From IMG/VR virus record IMGVR_UViG_3300034980_000803, positions 1-28,680 of that record: 28,680 nt of DNA, one strand, 5' to 3'. The DNA is from a virus. Positions 5,600 through 12,775 of this stretch are shown here, one piece after another. Positions within the stretch are counted from its first letter, which is position 1; every line of letters starts with the position of its first letter. The position numbers and the translations under genes are program-made. The notes under the pieces were generated by a model. The model was not told the DNA's origin. It saw nothing but the letters and a program-made list of their open reading frames with translations, and made no database searches.

Positions 5600-6118
5600 A
5601 TGAGCCGAATTGCAATGAGTTGCACTGAGCGCGCCAAGCGCGAAGTGCTGCCCCTCGAACTCGCGCTGTACCACGCTGTGCGGGACTACACAGGCGGTGC
5701 TGCCGCCATTGCCGCCACCACCGGCCGTAACGCCACCACGCTCCAGCACAAACTGTCTCCCACCCACCCCACCCATATCGTCAATGTTCAAGAATTCAGT
5801 GAGATCTTGGAACTGACCAGGGACCCGCGCATCCTTGACTCGATTCACGCCCTTGTCGGCGACACCATCTGGCAAGAGCTGTCTGACGTATACACCCATG
5901 ACATCCCTGAAACTCTGACGATGGGCCTTGCCGCTTTTTTCCGGCAGGTTGCCGATCTGTCCGAAACCTGGGCTCGCAGCATCGGTGACGGAAAGGTCGA
6001 CGATCAGGAACTGGCTGAGATCCAGCACCAGGTGTTCCGAGGGATTCAGGGCTTATTGGGCATGTATCGCCGGGCCGAATACGTCAACCAGACTACCCGG
6101 GGGTCTCGCCGTGGCTGA
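5600..6118 (+). CDS. CII-family phage regulatory protein
   Basis: A 172-aa protein of the phage regulatory CII (CP76-like) family, expected to be a transcription factor affecting the lysis/lysogeny choice or replication-gene expression. The N-terminal part (about residues 20-75) holds the family pattern LALYHAVRDYTGGAAAIAATTGRNATTLQHKLSP, then HIVNVQEFSEILELTRDPRILDSIHAL. The C-terminal part is helical (LAAFFRQVADLSETWARSIGDGKVDDQELAEI). The start has an AAAAGGA site about 8 nt upstream. It follows the structured leader and overlaps the next gene by 8 nt. Its DNA target cannot be read from the sequence. Confidence 0.8.
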   Translation: MSRIAMSCTERAKREVLPLELALYHAVRDYTGGAAAIAATTGRNATTLQHKLSPTHPTHIVNVQEFSEILELTRDPRILDSIHALVGDTIWQELSDVYTHDIPETLTMGLAAFFRQVADLSETWARSIGDGKVDDQELAEIQHQVFRGIQGLLGMYRRAEYVNQTTRGSRRG

Positions 6119-6329
6119 TATTGCTGACCTAGCGAATGATCGCGCCCAGTGGCACCTGGATCTGGTTCTGTCTACTCGGGCGCCTTTGCCTGCGAGTGAC
6201 TCGCTCGAAGAGTGCCTTGGATGTGGTGGCCCCATTCCGGAGCCGCGCCGTTTAGCAGCTAAAGGCTGCCAGCGCTGCATCGAGTGCCAGGGGCACTTCG
6301 AGAAGAAGGGGGCTCGCTATGCTGGATAA
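6111..6329 (+). CDS. DksA/TraR-type C4 zinc-finger protein
   Basis: A GTG at 6111 opens a 72-aa protein overlapping the end of the CII-like gene. It has an N-terminal helix (ADIADLANDRAQWHLDL) and a C-terminal zinc finger CLGCG ... GCQRCIECQ, with cysteines at 35, 38, 53, 56 and 59. This matches phage members of the TraR/DksA family, which bind the RNA polymerase secondary channel and can mimic DksA with ppGpp. The acidic pair often seen at the coiled-coil tip in full-length DksA cannot be identified in such a short protein. Its stop overlaps the start of the primase gene, so it is part of the same operon. The start codon is inferred because no in-frame ATG gives a sensible protein. Confidence 0.75.
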   Translation: MADIADLANDRAQWHLDLVLSTRAPLPASDSLEECLGCGGPIPEPRRLAAKGCQRCIECQGHFEKKGARYAG

Positions 6330-8532
6330 GGTACTAGACCAGTTGCTTGACTATGGCCTGCAGCCTGATCAGCCCTTGATCTTCGGCAAGCTGACCCGCT
6401 GTCGCACAAAGGACGACAAGGGCAAGGAGAAGAACGGCTGGTATGTCCTGCATGAGCATTTGGCCGAGAAGGGACAAACTCTGATCTTCGGCAGCTTTGG
6501 CGATTGGCGCCTGGGCGAAACGCAGAAGGTGAAGACTGATGGCCGAGGCCTAACCCCGGAAGAGCGTGAAGTGATGCGGGCCCGGCAGGCCGATGCCAAA
6601 CGACGTGCTGCAGAGATCGCGGCCAACGCTGCGCGTCGTGCAGCCAAGCGGGCGGAAGCTCTGTTCAAGCGGATGCCCGAGAAGGGGCGTAGTGCTTATC
6701 TTGATCGAAAGCAGGTGGTCGGTTTTGGCGTTCGTTACGCACCGAAGTCTGGCGCGGTGCTCGTCCCGATGCAGAATGCTCAGGACGCCATAGTCGGCTT
6801 GCAGGTGATTTTCCCGGCGGTCCAAGAGGATACTGGGCGCGACAAGTCCTACTGGCCGCACGGCATGGCCAAGGATGGTGCTTTCCACATGATCGGTGGC
6901 CATCCCGAGCCAGGGGAGCCGGTGCTGGTGTGTGAGGGGTACGCCACAGGCGCTAGTCTGCACATGGCGACCTCCCAGGCGGTGGCCATTGCATTCGATG
7001 CGGGCAACCTGATGGCTGTGGCCAAGCACATGCGCGAGCGTTTCCCCGGCCGATCCATCATCATTTGCCGCGATGACGACTGGAAAACGAAGCGGCCGAC
7101 GGGCGAGCCTTGGAATCCTGGTGAGGAAAAGGCCAACAACGCTGCTGTGGTGGTAGGTGGCCAGGTGGTCGGCCCGATCTTCTCGGTCGAGCGCGAAGCC
7201 AAGTGGACCGATTTCAACGACCTGCACTGCGCCGAAGGCCTCGAGGCAGTTCGTCGGCAGGTCACGGCGGTGATCAAGCCCCCGGCTACTGGTGGCTGGA
7301 AAGACATGCTGGCCAGGACCGAGAGCGGCGCCCTGATCGCTCATATGCAGAACGTCGAACTGATCCTTGCCAATGATGAACGTTGGAGCGGTGTGATCGG
7401 CTACAACGCCTTCAGCTCGAAGATCATGCGTCTTCGTGCCGCGCCCTATGGCGGTGTGCCGGGGGAATGGAGCGACATCGACGACATGCGCGTGATGAAG
7501 TGGCTGGCTCAGCAGGGGTTGCGTGTCAAGGCTTCCCATGTGGTCGAAGCGGTCAGTGTTGTGGCGCACGACAACTCCTTCCATCCGGTGTGTTCCTACC
7601 TGGCCAAGCTCGAATGGGATCGTGTGCCACGCCTCGAGCGCTGGCTTCATGAAATCTTCGGCGTCCCACGGAACGAATACAGCGCCAAGGTCGGGAAGCG
7701 CTGGTTGATCTCGGCGGTGGCCCGAGTGATGAAGCCCGGTTGCAAGGCGGATGCGGTGATGATCCTCGAGGGCGCGCAGGGCGCGGGTAAATCAACGGCG
7801 CTGGGCATCCTCGGCGGCGAGTGGTTCATGGACACGCCCTTTACCCTCGGTGACAAGGACGCGTTCCAGGCGATCCGAGGCAAATGGATCGTCGAGCTGG
7901 GGGAGTTGGACAGTTTCAACAAGGCCGAGAGCACCAAGGCCAAGCAGTTTTTCTCGGCTTCGATCGACACCTACCGCGAAAGCTATGGGCGAAGAACGAG
8001 CGACGTGCCACGCCAGTGTGTTTTCGCGGGAACCACCAACCAAGATGAATACCTCAAGGACGCCACTGGTAACCGGCGATATTGGCCGGTCGCTTGCGTC
8101 AAGGTCGACTTGGAGGCGTTGCGCAGGGTGCGTGACCAGCTGTGGGCTGAGGCAATGTTCTGCTACCAAGCAGGTGATATCTGGTGGGTCACCCGTGAGG
8201 AGGAGGAGCTGTTTACTGCGGAGCAAGAAGAGCGTTTCGTTGTGGATGAATGGGAGGGACCAATACTTGATTGGCTTGAGGCCTCCCAAGTCGGTGAGAC
8301 GGTCACCGGCAGTGAAGTGCTGGGGCAGGCGCTGAACCTGGATCCAGGCCATTGGGGGAAGCCCGAGCAGATGCGTGTGGGGTCGATCATGCACCGCCTG
8401 GGTTGGCGTCGGCGGCGGCTGGCGGCGCTGCCGAAGAGCGGCAAGCGGCCTTGGGCGTATCAGAAGCCCGAGGGCTGGGGCCGTACCAGCGACTTGGAGC
8501 AATCCACACAGCCGAAGGAGGAGTGCTTTTGA
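6319..8532 (+). CDS. Phage primase-helicase (Toprim + VirE-like P-loop domain)
   Basis: A 737-aa replication protein combining primer synthesis and DNA unwinding. The N-terminal half has a Toprim domain: Glu206 in VLVCEGYATG and the acidic triplet Asp252-254 in IIICRDDDW. The C-terminal half is a VirE-type P-loop ATPase: Walker A GAQGAGKST (485-493, Lys491), Walker B-like VELGELD (525-531), then FAGTTNQDEYLKDATGNRRYWPV, whose Asn-Arg-Arg is a typical sensor/arginine-finger region. A basic, Ala-rich stretch (about 85-120) probably links an N-terminal module of unknown role. No CHC2 zinc finger was seen. It starts inside the zinc-finger gene and its stop overlaps the next start. It probably acts at the origin-like region near 8957-9173. 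Confidence 0.88.
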   Translation: MLDKVLDQLLDYGLQPDQPLIFGKLTRCRTKDDKGKEKNGWYVLHEHLAEKGQTLIFGSFGDWRLGETQKVKTDGRGLTPEEREVMRARQADAKRRAAEIAANAARRAAKRAEALFKRMPEKGRSAYLDRKQVVGFGVRYAPKSGAVLVPMQNAQDAIVGLQVIFPAVQEDTGRDKSYWPHGMAKDGAFHMIGGHPEPGEPVLVCEGYATGASLHMATSQAVAIAFDAGNLMAVAKHMRERFPGRSIIICRDDDWKTKRPTGEPWNPGEEKANNAAVVVGGQVVGPIFSVEREAKWTDFNDLHCAEGLEAVRRQVTAVIKPPATGGWKDMLARTESGALIAHMQNVELILANDERWSGVIGYNAFSSKIMRLRAAPYGGVPGEWSDIDDMRVMKWLAQQGLRVKASHVVEAVSVVAHDNSFHPVCSYLAKLEWDRVPRLERWLHEIFGVPRNEYSAKVGKRWLISAVARVMKPGCKADAVMILEGAQGAGKSTALGILGGEWFMDTPFTLGDKDAFQAIRGKWIVELGELDSFNKAESTKAKQFFSASIDTYRESYGRRTSDVPRQCVFAGTTNQDEYLKDATGNRRYWPVACVKVDLEALRRVRDQLWAEAMFCYQAGDIWWVTREEEELFTAEQEERFVVDEWEGPILDWLEASQVGETVTGSEVLGQALNLDPGHWGKPEQMRVGSIMHRLGWRRRRLAALPKSGKRPWAYQKPEGWGRTSDLEQSTQPKEECF

Positions 8533-8894
8533 TCAAGCACATTGATGAGATGCTGAAGCTGTGGGCGCAAGAGCTGCACACGCCAGATGTTCACGGTGGC
8601 GGTTCGGGTGGTGGTAGCATGCTCGGGCTCCTCATGGACTGCCGAGGTGATCTGATCCGTGGTACCAGAGGAAGTCGGGTACTGCTTGATGAGTCTGCGG
8701 ACATCGAGATCATCGTGAACAAGCACCTGGCCCCTCAGTTGTACGTCATTGTGAAAGAGCACTACTGCAACCAGGACAGCCTGCTCGAGCAGAAAATGGC
8801 GTATTGCAGGTGCAGTAGGAAGACGTACTATGAGCGCCTGCACCAGGCCCATGTGGCTATTCAGGGGTTGTTGAAAGGGAAGAGGGCTGCATGA
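8529..8894 (+). CDS. Putative late regulator/antitermination Q-like protein
   Basis: A 121-aa protein starting at TTG, overlapping the primase stop (TTGA) and preceded by a near-perfect AAGGAGGAG site five to six bases upstream. The sequence reads HIDEMLKLWAQELHT, a Gly-rich linker, SMLGLLMDCRGDLIRGTRGS, VNKHLAPQLYVIVKEHYCNQ, then CRCSRKTYYERLHQAHVAIQGLL. The C-terminal 'CSRxTYYxRLHxAH' looks like a helix-turn-helix of the sort found in phage late regulators (Q/ArpU/RinA-like). Position at the end of the early operon before the lysis and packaging genes agrees. I cannot tell whether it is an antiterminator or a sigma-like activator. Confidence 0.55.
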   Translation: MIKHIDEMLKLWAQELHTPDVHGGGSGGGSMLGLLMDCRGDLIRGTRGSRVLLDESADIEIIVNKHLAPQLYVIVKEHYCNQDSLLEQKMAYCRCSRKTYYERLHQAHVAIQGLLKGKRAA

Positions 8895-8956
8895 TCCGCC
8901 ACCTTTGGTCCTACCGTCCCGCTGCGGTCCTGCCGTGTTTTTCGCAGGTTAGCCCA

Positions 8957-9173
8957 GTCCCAGCCCGCGCAGTTCGCGGGCTGTCCCACCGTCCCACCGC
9001 TCACACGAAGGCGCGCACATAGGGCGCATGCAACGCGTTACACGCGCGTTGCGCGCAGCGTGCTTTTAATATCTCTCTTTACACGGGAAAGGGTTAATAA
9101 CAGTTAGACAGTGGGACAGCCCTTGATTTTCGGGGGCTCCACAGGTCCCACTATCGCCACCTCCATTGGGACC
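8957..9173. other. Repeat-rich intergenic region, possible replication origin or late control site
   Basis: No gene is seen between 8895 and 9406. GTCCCAC occurs at 8983-8989, 8991-8997, 9145-9151 and, inverted, at 9111-9117, with near copies at 8916, 8957 and 9168. There are three strong stems: CAGCCCGCG/CGCGGGCTG (8961-8969/8975-8983), GCAACGCG/CGCGTTGC (9030-9037/9045-9052), and AGTGGGACAGCCC pairing around 9110-9122/9134-9152. An AT-rich patch lies at 9062-9102. Iteron-like repeats plus an AT-rich patch next to the primase-helicase suggest an origin. A late promoter or Q-response site is the alternative. Confidence 0.4.
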
Positions 9174-9365
9174 TATGGGGCAGCGCCAAAGTAAAGCTAA
9201 GCCGGGAAGGTGTATTCCCCCGAGATTCGCCAGACATTCCCAAGACGTTTACCCCTTATTGCCGGGTGGCATTAAAACCCGCTTGCTGCCAGGAAACTCG
9301 ACCTGCAAAATGTACCCATCTTCGAGACGTGCGGGCGCACAAAGCGGCCCGCCAAACACTGAAAA

Positions 9366-9390
9366 CCCCGGCCTTGGTGCCGGGGTTTTT
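9366..9390 (+). terminator. Rho-independent terminator before the holin gene
   Basis: CCCCGGC (9366-9372) and GCCGGGG (9379-9385) form a perfect 7-bp GC stem with a 6-nt loop, followed by TTTTTG and preceded by AAAA. It would end a transcript coming from the early operon or from the 9170-9360 interval, in which no gene was found. The lysis and packaging genes beyond it would need antitermination or another promoter. Confidence 0.8.
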
Positions 9391-9406
9391 GCATTTGGGG
9401 GATTCG

Positions 9407-9754
9407 ATGAACAGCGAGCAGCAAGCGTTAGTTGAGATGCCAATCTGGTTGGTGATCTTCCTGTCCTTGGTCGGCGGCGTCTCAGGCGAGATGTGGCGGG
9501 CCGACATGGCCGGCGTTAGCGGCTGGTTCATTTTCCGTCAGGTGCTGCTGCGTTCAGGCGCCTGTGTAGTATGCGGGCTGTCGACCATCATGCTGCTGTA
9601 CTCGGCCGGTATGTCCATGTGGTCGGCAAGCGCCATTGGTTGCCTCACCGCTACTGCTGGTGCGGATGTCGCCATCGGCTTGTACAAGCGCTGGGTCGCC
9701 AAGCGTCTGGGCGTCTGCGATGTCCAGCCCCGGAGTGGTGAACCTGGTCAGTGA
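9407..9754 (+). CDS. Putative holin
   Basis: A 115-aa membrane protein with three hydrophobic stretches: about residues 11-26 (MPIWLVIFLSLVGGVS), 36-65 (WFIFRQVLLRSGACVVCGLSTIMLLYSAGM) and 68-87 (WSASAIGCLTATAGADVAIG). It ends in a basic cytoplasmic tail (LYKRWVAKRLG). Size, topology and position between early control and packaging genes fit a phage holin, which forms inner-membrane holes to time lysis. The start at 9407 is chosen because the upstream extension would cross the terminator. No endolysin follows, which is unusual. Confidence 0.65.
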   Translation: MNSEQQALVEMPIWLVIFLSLVGGVSGEMWRADMAGVSGWFIFRQVLLRSGACVVCGLSTIMLLYSAGMSMWSASAIGCLTATAGADVAIGLYKRWVAKRLGVCDVQPRSGEPGQ

Positions 9755-9914
9755 TCTGACCGCCAGCCCCGGCGGGGCCGGGGACCCTGGTGATATGGCC
9801 GGGGTACGGGGCAGGAAACCCGCGGCTCTTCGCTAGCGGACAGTTCACCAGCTTAGTGAACTGCGGTGAACTGGTTAACCCCCCGAATTCATTGGGTGAA
9901 CTGGACTTTCCGAC
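9755..9914. other. cos-like site upstream of the small terminase gene
   Basis: GTGAACTG occurs three times (9856-9863, 9866-9873, 9896-9903) and once inverted as CAGTTCAC (9841-9848), making an 8-bp inverted repeat with a 7-nt centre. A GC-rich stretch (about 9766-9785 and 9802-9822) precedes these repeats. In lambda the gpNu1-binding R sites of cosB occur as three repeats beside the Nu1 gene and cosN lies alongside. Position and repeat number agree here. Exact cut sites cannot be read. Confidence 0.45.
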
Positions 9915-10514
9915 ATGACTTATCTCACCAAATCGGAGTTCGCCGCCCGCCACGGATGGTCGAAATCCTACGTTTCAAAACTCGGCAAGCAAGAGCGCCT
10001 GGTGCTTTGCTCGGACGGCAAGGTCGACGTCGAAGCCACCGAGGCGCTGCTGGCCGAATCGGCCGATCCGAGCAAGGCCGCCGTCGCGGCTCGGCATGAA
10101 GAAAACCGAGTCGAGCGGGATGTGCGTAGTCACCTCCAACCTGGCGGCGACACACCTGCGGTGCAGCAACCGGAACTGTCGCCTTCTGGTGGCCCTAATT
10201 TCCAGCGATCGAAGGCTCATCGCGAGTTCTACCTTGCGGGTCTGGCGGAGACCGAGTTCTACAAGGTTCGAGGCAATCTGGTTGAGCGGGCCGCAGTCGA
10301 AGGCGCGGCGTTCGCAGCGGGGAGGCTGCTTCGTGAGCAGTTTTTCGGCTTGGCCCCACAGCTAGCTGGCGAGCTGGTTGGGATGAGCGACTTGTGGGAA
10401 GTCGAGAGGCACCTCATTGACACTTTCCGTCGGGTCTTCACCGAAGCCGCAAACATGAACAGCGCCGATCTCGAACAGGCCATTGGCCTGAAAAAATCCA
10501 CTAACCAGAGCTGA
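9915..10514 (+). CDS. Terminase small subunit (Nu1-like)
   Basis: A 199-aa protein with an N-terminal winged-helix DNA-binding domain (YLTKSEFAARHGWSKSYVSKL, about residues 3-23, then DGKVDVEATEALLAES). This is the pattern of lambda gpNu1-like subunits that recognise cos. A middle linker (60-95) is polar. The C-terminal helical part (HREFYLAGLAETEFYKVRGNLVERAAVEG ... EVERHLIDTFRRVFTEAA) would contact the large subunit. It directly precedes the large subunit gene, and GTGAACTG repeats lie just upstream as candidate binding sites. There is no clear ribosome binding site before the ATG. It is longer than the small subunits of several other phages but usual for this Pseudomonas type. Confidence 0.82.
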   Translation: MTYLTKSEFAARHGWSKSYVSKLGKQERLVLCSDGKVDVEATEALLAESADPSKAAVAARHEENRVERDVRSHLQPGGDTPAVQQPELSPSGGPNFQRSKAHREFYLAGLAETEFYKVRGNLVERAAVEGAAFAAGRLLREQFFGLAPQLAGELVGMSDLWEVERHLIDTFRRVFTEAANMNSADLEQAIGLKKSTNQS

Positions 10515-10518
10515 GCTT

Positions 10519-12567
10519 ATGCCCACCGGATACGCAGACGGTGCAGAGGTGTACCGCGAAGCGTTTTGCCGTGGGCTTACGCCTGACCCTGATCTTTGGG
10601 TCGACGAATGGGCAGATGAGTACATGCGAATCCCGCGTGGTACCGGTGCCGCAGAGCCTGGCAAGTATCGCACCGCGCGTACGCCGTATGCCCGCGAACC
10701 TATGCGCTGCCTGTCACCTGCTCACCCGTGCAAGCGGGTGGTAACCAAAATCGCCTCGCAGCTGATGAAAACGCAGATCGCCCTGAACTGGATCGGAGCG
10801 CTAATCCACATGGCTCCGGCCAACATCTTGACGCTACTGCCCACCGGGAGCTTGGCGAAGCGGGTGTCTTCTCGGATCGGCAAGACCATCGATTCAGTCC
10901 CTGAGCTGAAAGCGCGGGTGGCGGCTGTCCGGTCCAGGGATTCCCGTAATACATTGGATACCAAGGAATTTGATGGTGGCGCACTGTTTGCCACTACGGC
11001 CGGCTCGGCGGCCAACCTGTCTGAGCTTTCGGCTCGGTATGTGTATGGCGATGAGGTTGATCGATGGGAGGTGGACGTCAACCAGGAAGGTGACCCGATC
11101 AAGCTGGCCGAAGCTAGGGGTAGTACGTTTGGGCGTAACGCTAAGTTCTACTTTTCTAGCTCTCCGCTCATCAAGGGCATGTCACGAATTGATGACCTCT
11201 ACATGATGGGGGATCAGCGGCACTACTACGTGCCTTGCCCGCATTGCGGGCACATGCAGGTGTTGGTCTGGGAGCGGCTGTTGTATTCGGCTGATTTCAG
11301 CACCACGCACTACCAGTGCGCGGGATCTGAGTGCGATGTGCTCATTGAGGAGCACCACAAGGCAGATATGCTGACCAAAGGTGAGTGGCGCGCTCATGCG
11401 CAAGGTGATGGCGAGACGGTGAGCTTCCACTTAAGTGCGTTATATGCCCCTTTAGGTTGGCAATCTTGGGCCACGTTGGCTCGGGAATATGAAGAAGCCA
11501 AGCTTGCTCAGAATCGCGGCAATCTGCACCCCATGCAGGTTTTCTACAACACCCGGTTGGCTGAGGTCTGGGATAGCGCAATTGAGCAGACCAAGGCCGA
11601 GGTGCTGCAGGCCCGCGCGCTGCAGGAGGACTACGTCCTGGGCACCTTGCCTGTGGGAGCGCTGGCGCTGACGGCCTCCGTTGACGTCCAAGCCAACCGC
11701 CTCGAGATGATGGTTATGGCCTGGGGCGCCGGCATGGAGCGCTGGATAGTAGATCACCAGGTGATCCCTGGCGACCCGGCCGACGAACGTACCTGGGCTT
11801 TACTGGATGACCGCTTGAAGCATCGCTACCGGCACCCTTGTGGGGTGAGCCTCGCGATCCTGGCCACTGGCATTGACTCCGGCGGTCACCATACGCATGA
11901 GGTCTACCAGTTCACCCGTGTGCGTCGATGGCGCAACGTGTTCGCGCTCAAGGGTGCGAGCAAGCCGGGTAAGGCTGTGATCGCCCAGCGTCCGTCACAG
12001 GTTGACGTCACCTGGAAAGGCCAGACCGAACGCAATGGTGCCGAGTTGTGGATTGTTGGTACCGACACGGCCAAAGACTGGATCTACAACCGTTACAACT
12101 TTGAAAAAGGGCCTGGCGCGCTGCATTTCGCCAAGGACCTGCCCGATGAGTTCTTCCAGCAGTGTGTCGCCGAGCGCAAGGTCGTCCGGTACGTGAAGGG
12201 TCATGAGCGGTTCGAATGGATCAAGAGCAAAGCAGAGCGAAACGAGGCGCTTGACCTCATGGTGTACAACCTGGCCATGGCCTATTTCCTCGGCCTTCAC
12301 CGCTACGTCGAGCACGACTGGGACAAGCTGCGGCAGGCGCTCGCGCAGGCGAGCCTCTTCGAGCAAGGCGAACCGCAGCCAGCCCGGCCCCAGGCTGCCG
12401 AGCCCGACGCCGACGATCAGGACGAAGACGATACACCGTTGAGGTCTGCAACTCCGCCGGCGCCGGTCAGGCGCAGCGATCCGCCGCCACCCCAGCAGGC
12501 CCCTCGGGCGGCGCCGCAACCCATGCAACGCCGCAGCTCCAGCAGCGGCTACCTAAAGAGACGCTGA
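10519..12567 (+). CDS. Terminase large subunit (lambda gpA family)
   Basis: The 682-aa packaging motor and nuclease. Family marks are FCRGLTPDPDLWVDEWADEYMRIPRG near the N-terminus, a degenerate Walker A region around KIASQLMKTQ (77-86), Walker B with Asp178-Glu179 in YVYGDEVDRW, and a Cys pair at 240 and 243 (CPHCGH) with further cysteines near 285. A nuclease-like part follows, with IDSGGHHTHEVYQF. The last 60 residues are Gln/Pro/Ala rich and probably flexible. It begins 4 nt after the small subunit stop and ends one base before the gpW-like gene. The lambda gpA family packages from cos sites, which agrees with the repeat cluster before the small subunit gene. Confidence 0.95.
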   Translation: MPTGYADGAEVYREAFCRGLTPDPDLWVDEWADEYMRIPRGTGAAEPGKYRTARTPYAREPMRCLSPAHPCKRVVTKIASQLMKTQIALNWIGALIHMAPANILTLLPTGSLAKRVSSRIGKTIDSVPELKARVAAVRSRDSRNTLDTKEFDGGALFATTAGSAANLSELSARYVYGDEVDRWEVDVNQEGDPIKLAEARGSTFGRNAKFYFSSSPLIKGMSRIDDLYMMGDQRHYYVPCPHCGHMQVLVWERLLYSADFSTTHYQCAGSECDVLIEEHHKADMLTKGEWRAHAQGDGETVSFHLSALYAPLGWQSWATLAREYEEAKLAQNRGNLHPMQVFYNTRLAEVWDSAIEQTKAEVLQARALQEDYVLGTLPVGALALTASVDVQANRLEMMVMAWGAGMERWIVDHQVIPGDPADERTWALLDDRLKHRYRHPCGVSLAILATGIDSGGHHTHEVYQFTRVRRWRNVFALKGASKPGKAVIAQRPSQVDVTWKGQTERNGAELWIVGTDTAKDWIYNRYNFEKGPGALHFAKDLPDEFFQQCVAERKVVRYVKGHERFEWIKSKAERNEALDLMVYNLAMAYFLGLHRYVEHDWDKLRQALAQASLFEQGEPQPARPQAAEPDADDQDEDDTPLRSATPPAPVRRSDPPPPQQAPRAAPQPMQRRSSSSGYLKRR

Positions 12568-12568
12568 C

Positions 12569-12775
12569 ATGGCATACACGAAAGCAGACCTCGCCACCGT
12601 CGAGCGTGCGATCGCGCGTGGTGAAAAGATCGTTCGGTACTCGGACCGCACCGTCGAGTATCGAACGGTTGACGAGTTGATCAAGGCCCGCGATCTGATC
12701 CAGTCCGAACTGGTCAAGGCAGCGGGGCCGCGCTCGCGCGTTACACGCCTCTACCACGGGGGCAAGGGACTATGA
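12569..12775 (+). CDS. Head-tail joining protein, gpW-like
   Basis: A 68-aa protein with two helices flanking a short beta hairpin: DLATVERAIARGEKIVRYSD then RTVEYRTVDELIKARDLIQSEL. This is the gpW pattern (LxxLRxAxxxGxxxVxYxDxxVxYRSxxDLxxxxxxL). In lambda, gpW completes the connector after packaging. Its place between the large terminase and portal genes is the lambda order, and its stop overlaps the portal start by ATGA. A small, confident call. Confidence 0.88.
   Translation: MAYTKADLATVERAIARGEKIVRYSDRTVEYRTVDELIKARDLIQSELVKAAGPRSRVTRLYHGGKGL

Noticed and set aside
5067-5615. A 182-aa minus-strand frame and an 89-aa plus-strand frame (5089-5358) across the leader
   Set aside because: Composition is unlike a folded protein, there are no ribosome sites, and the repeated VVC/AAR-like segments are explained by the duplicated hairpin pattern.
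6550-7650. A 366-aa minus-strand frame inside the primase-helicase
   Set aside because: Antisense to conserved Toprim sequence, with no recognisable motifs, ribosome site or operon context.
8961-8983. GC-rich hairpin as a terminator for the early operon
   Set aside because: No T-run follows; it more likely belongs to the repeat-rich origin or control region.
9230-9365. A tRNA gene before the terminator
   Set aside because: No cloverleaf with acceptor stem, anticodon arm and T-arm consensus could be built; only a short GGGT/ACCC stem is present.
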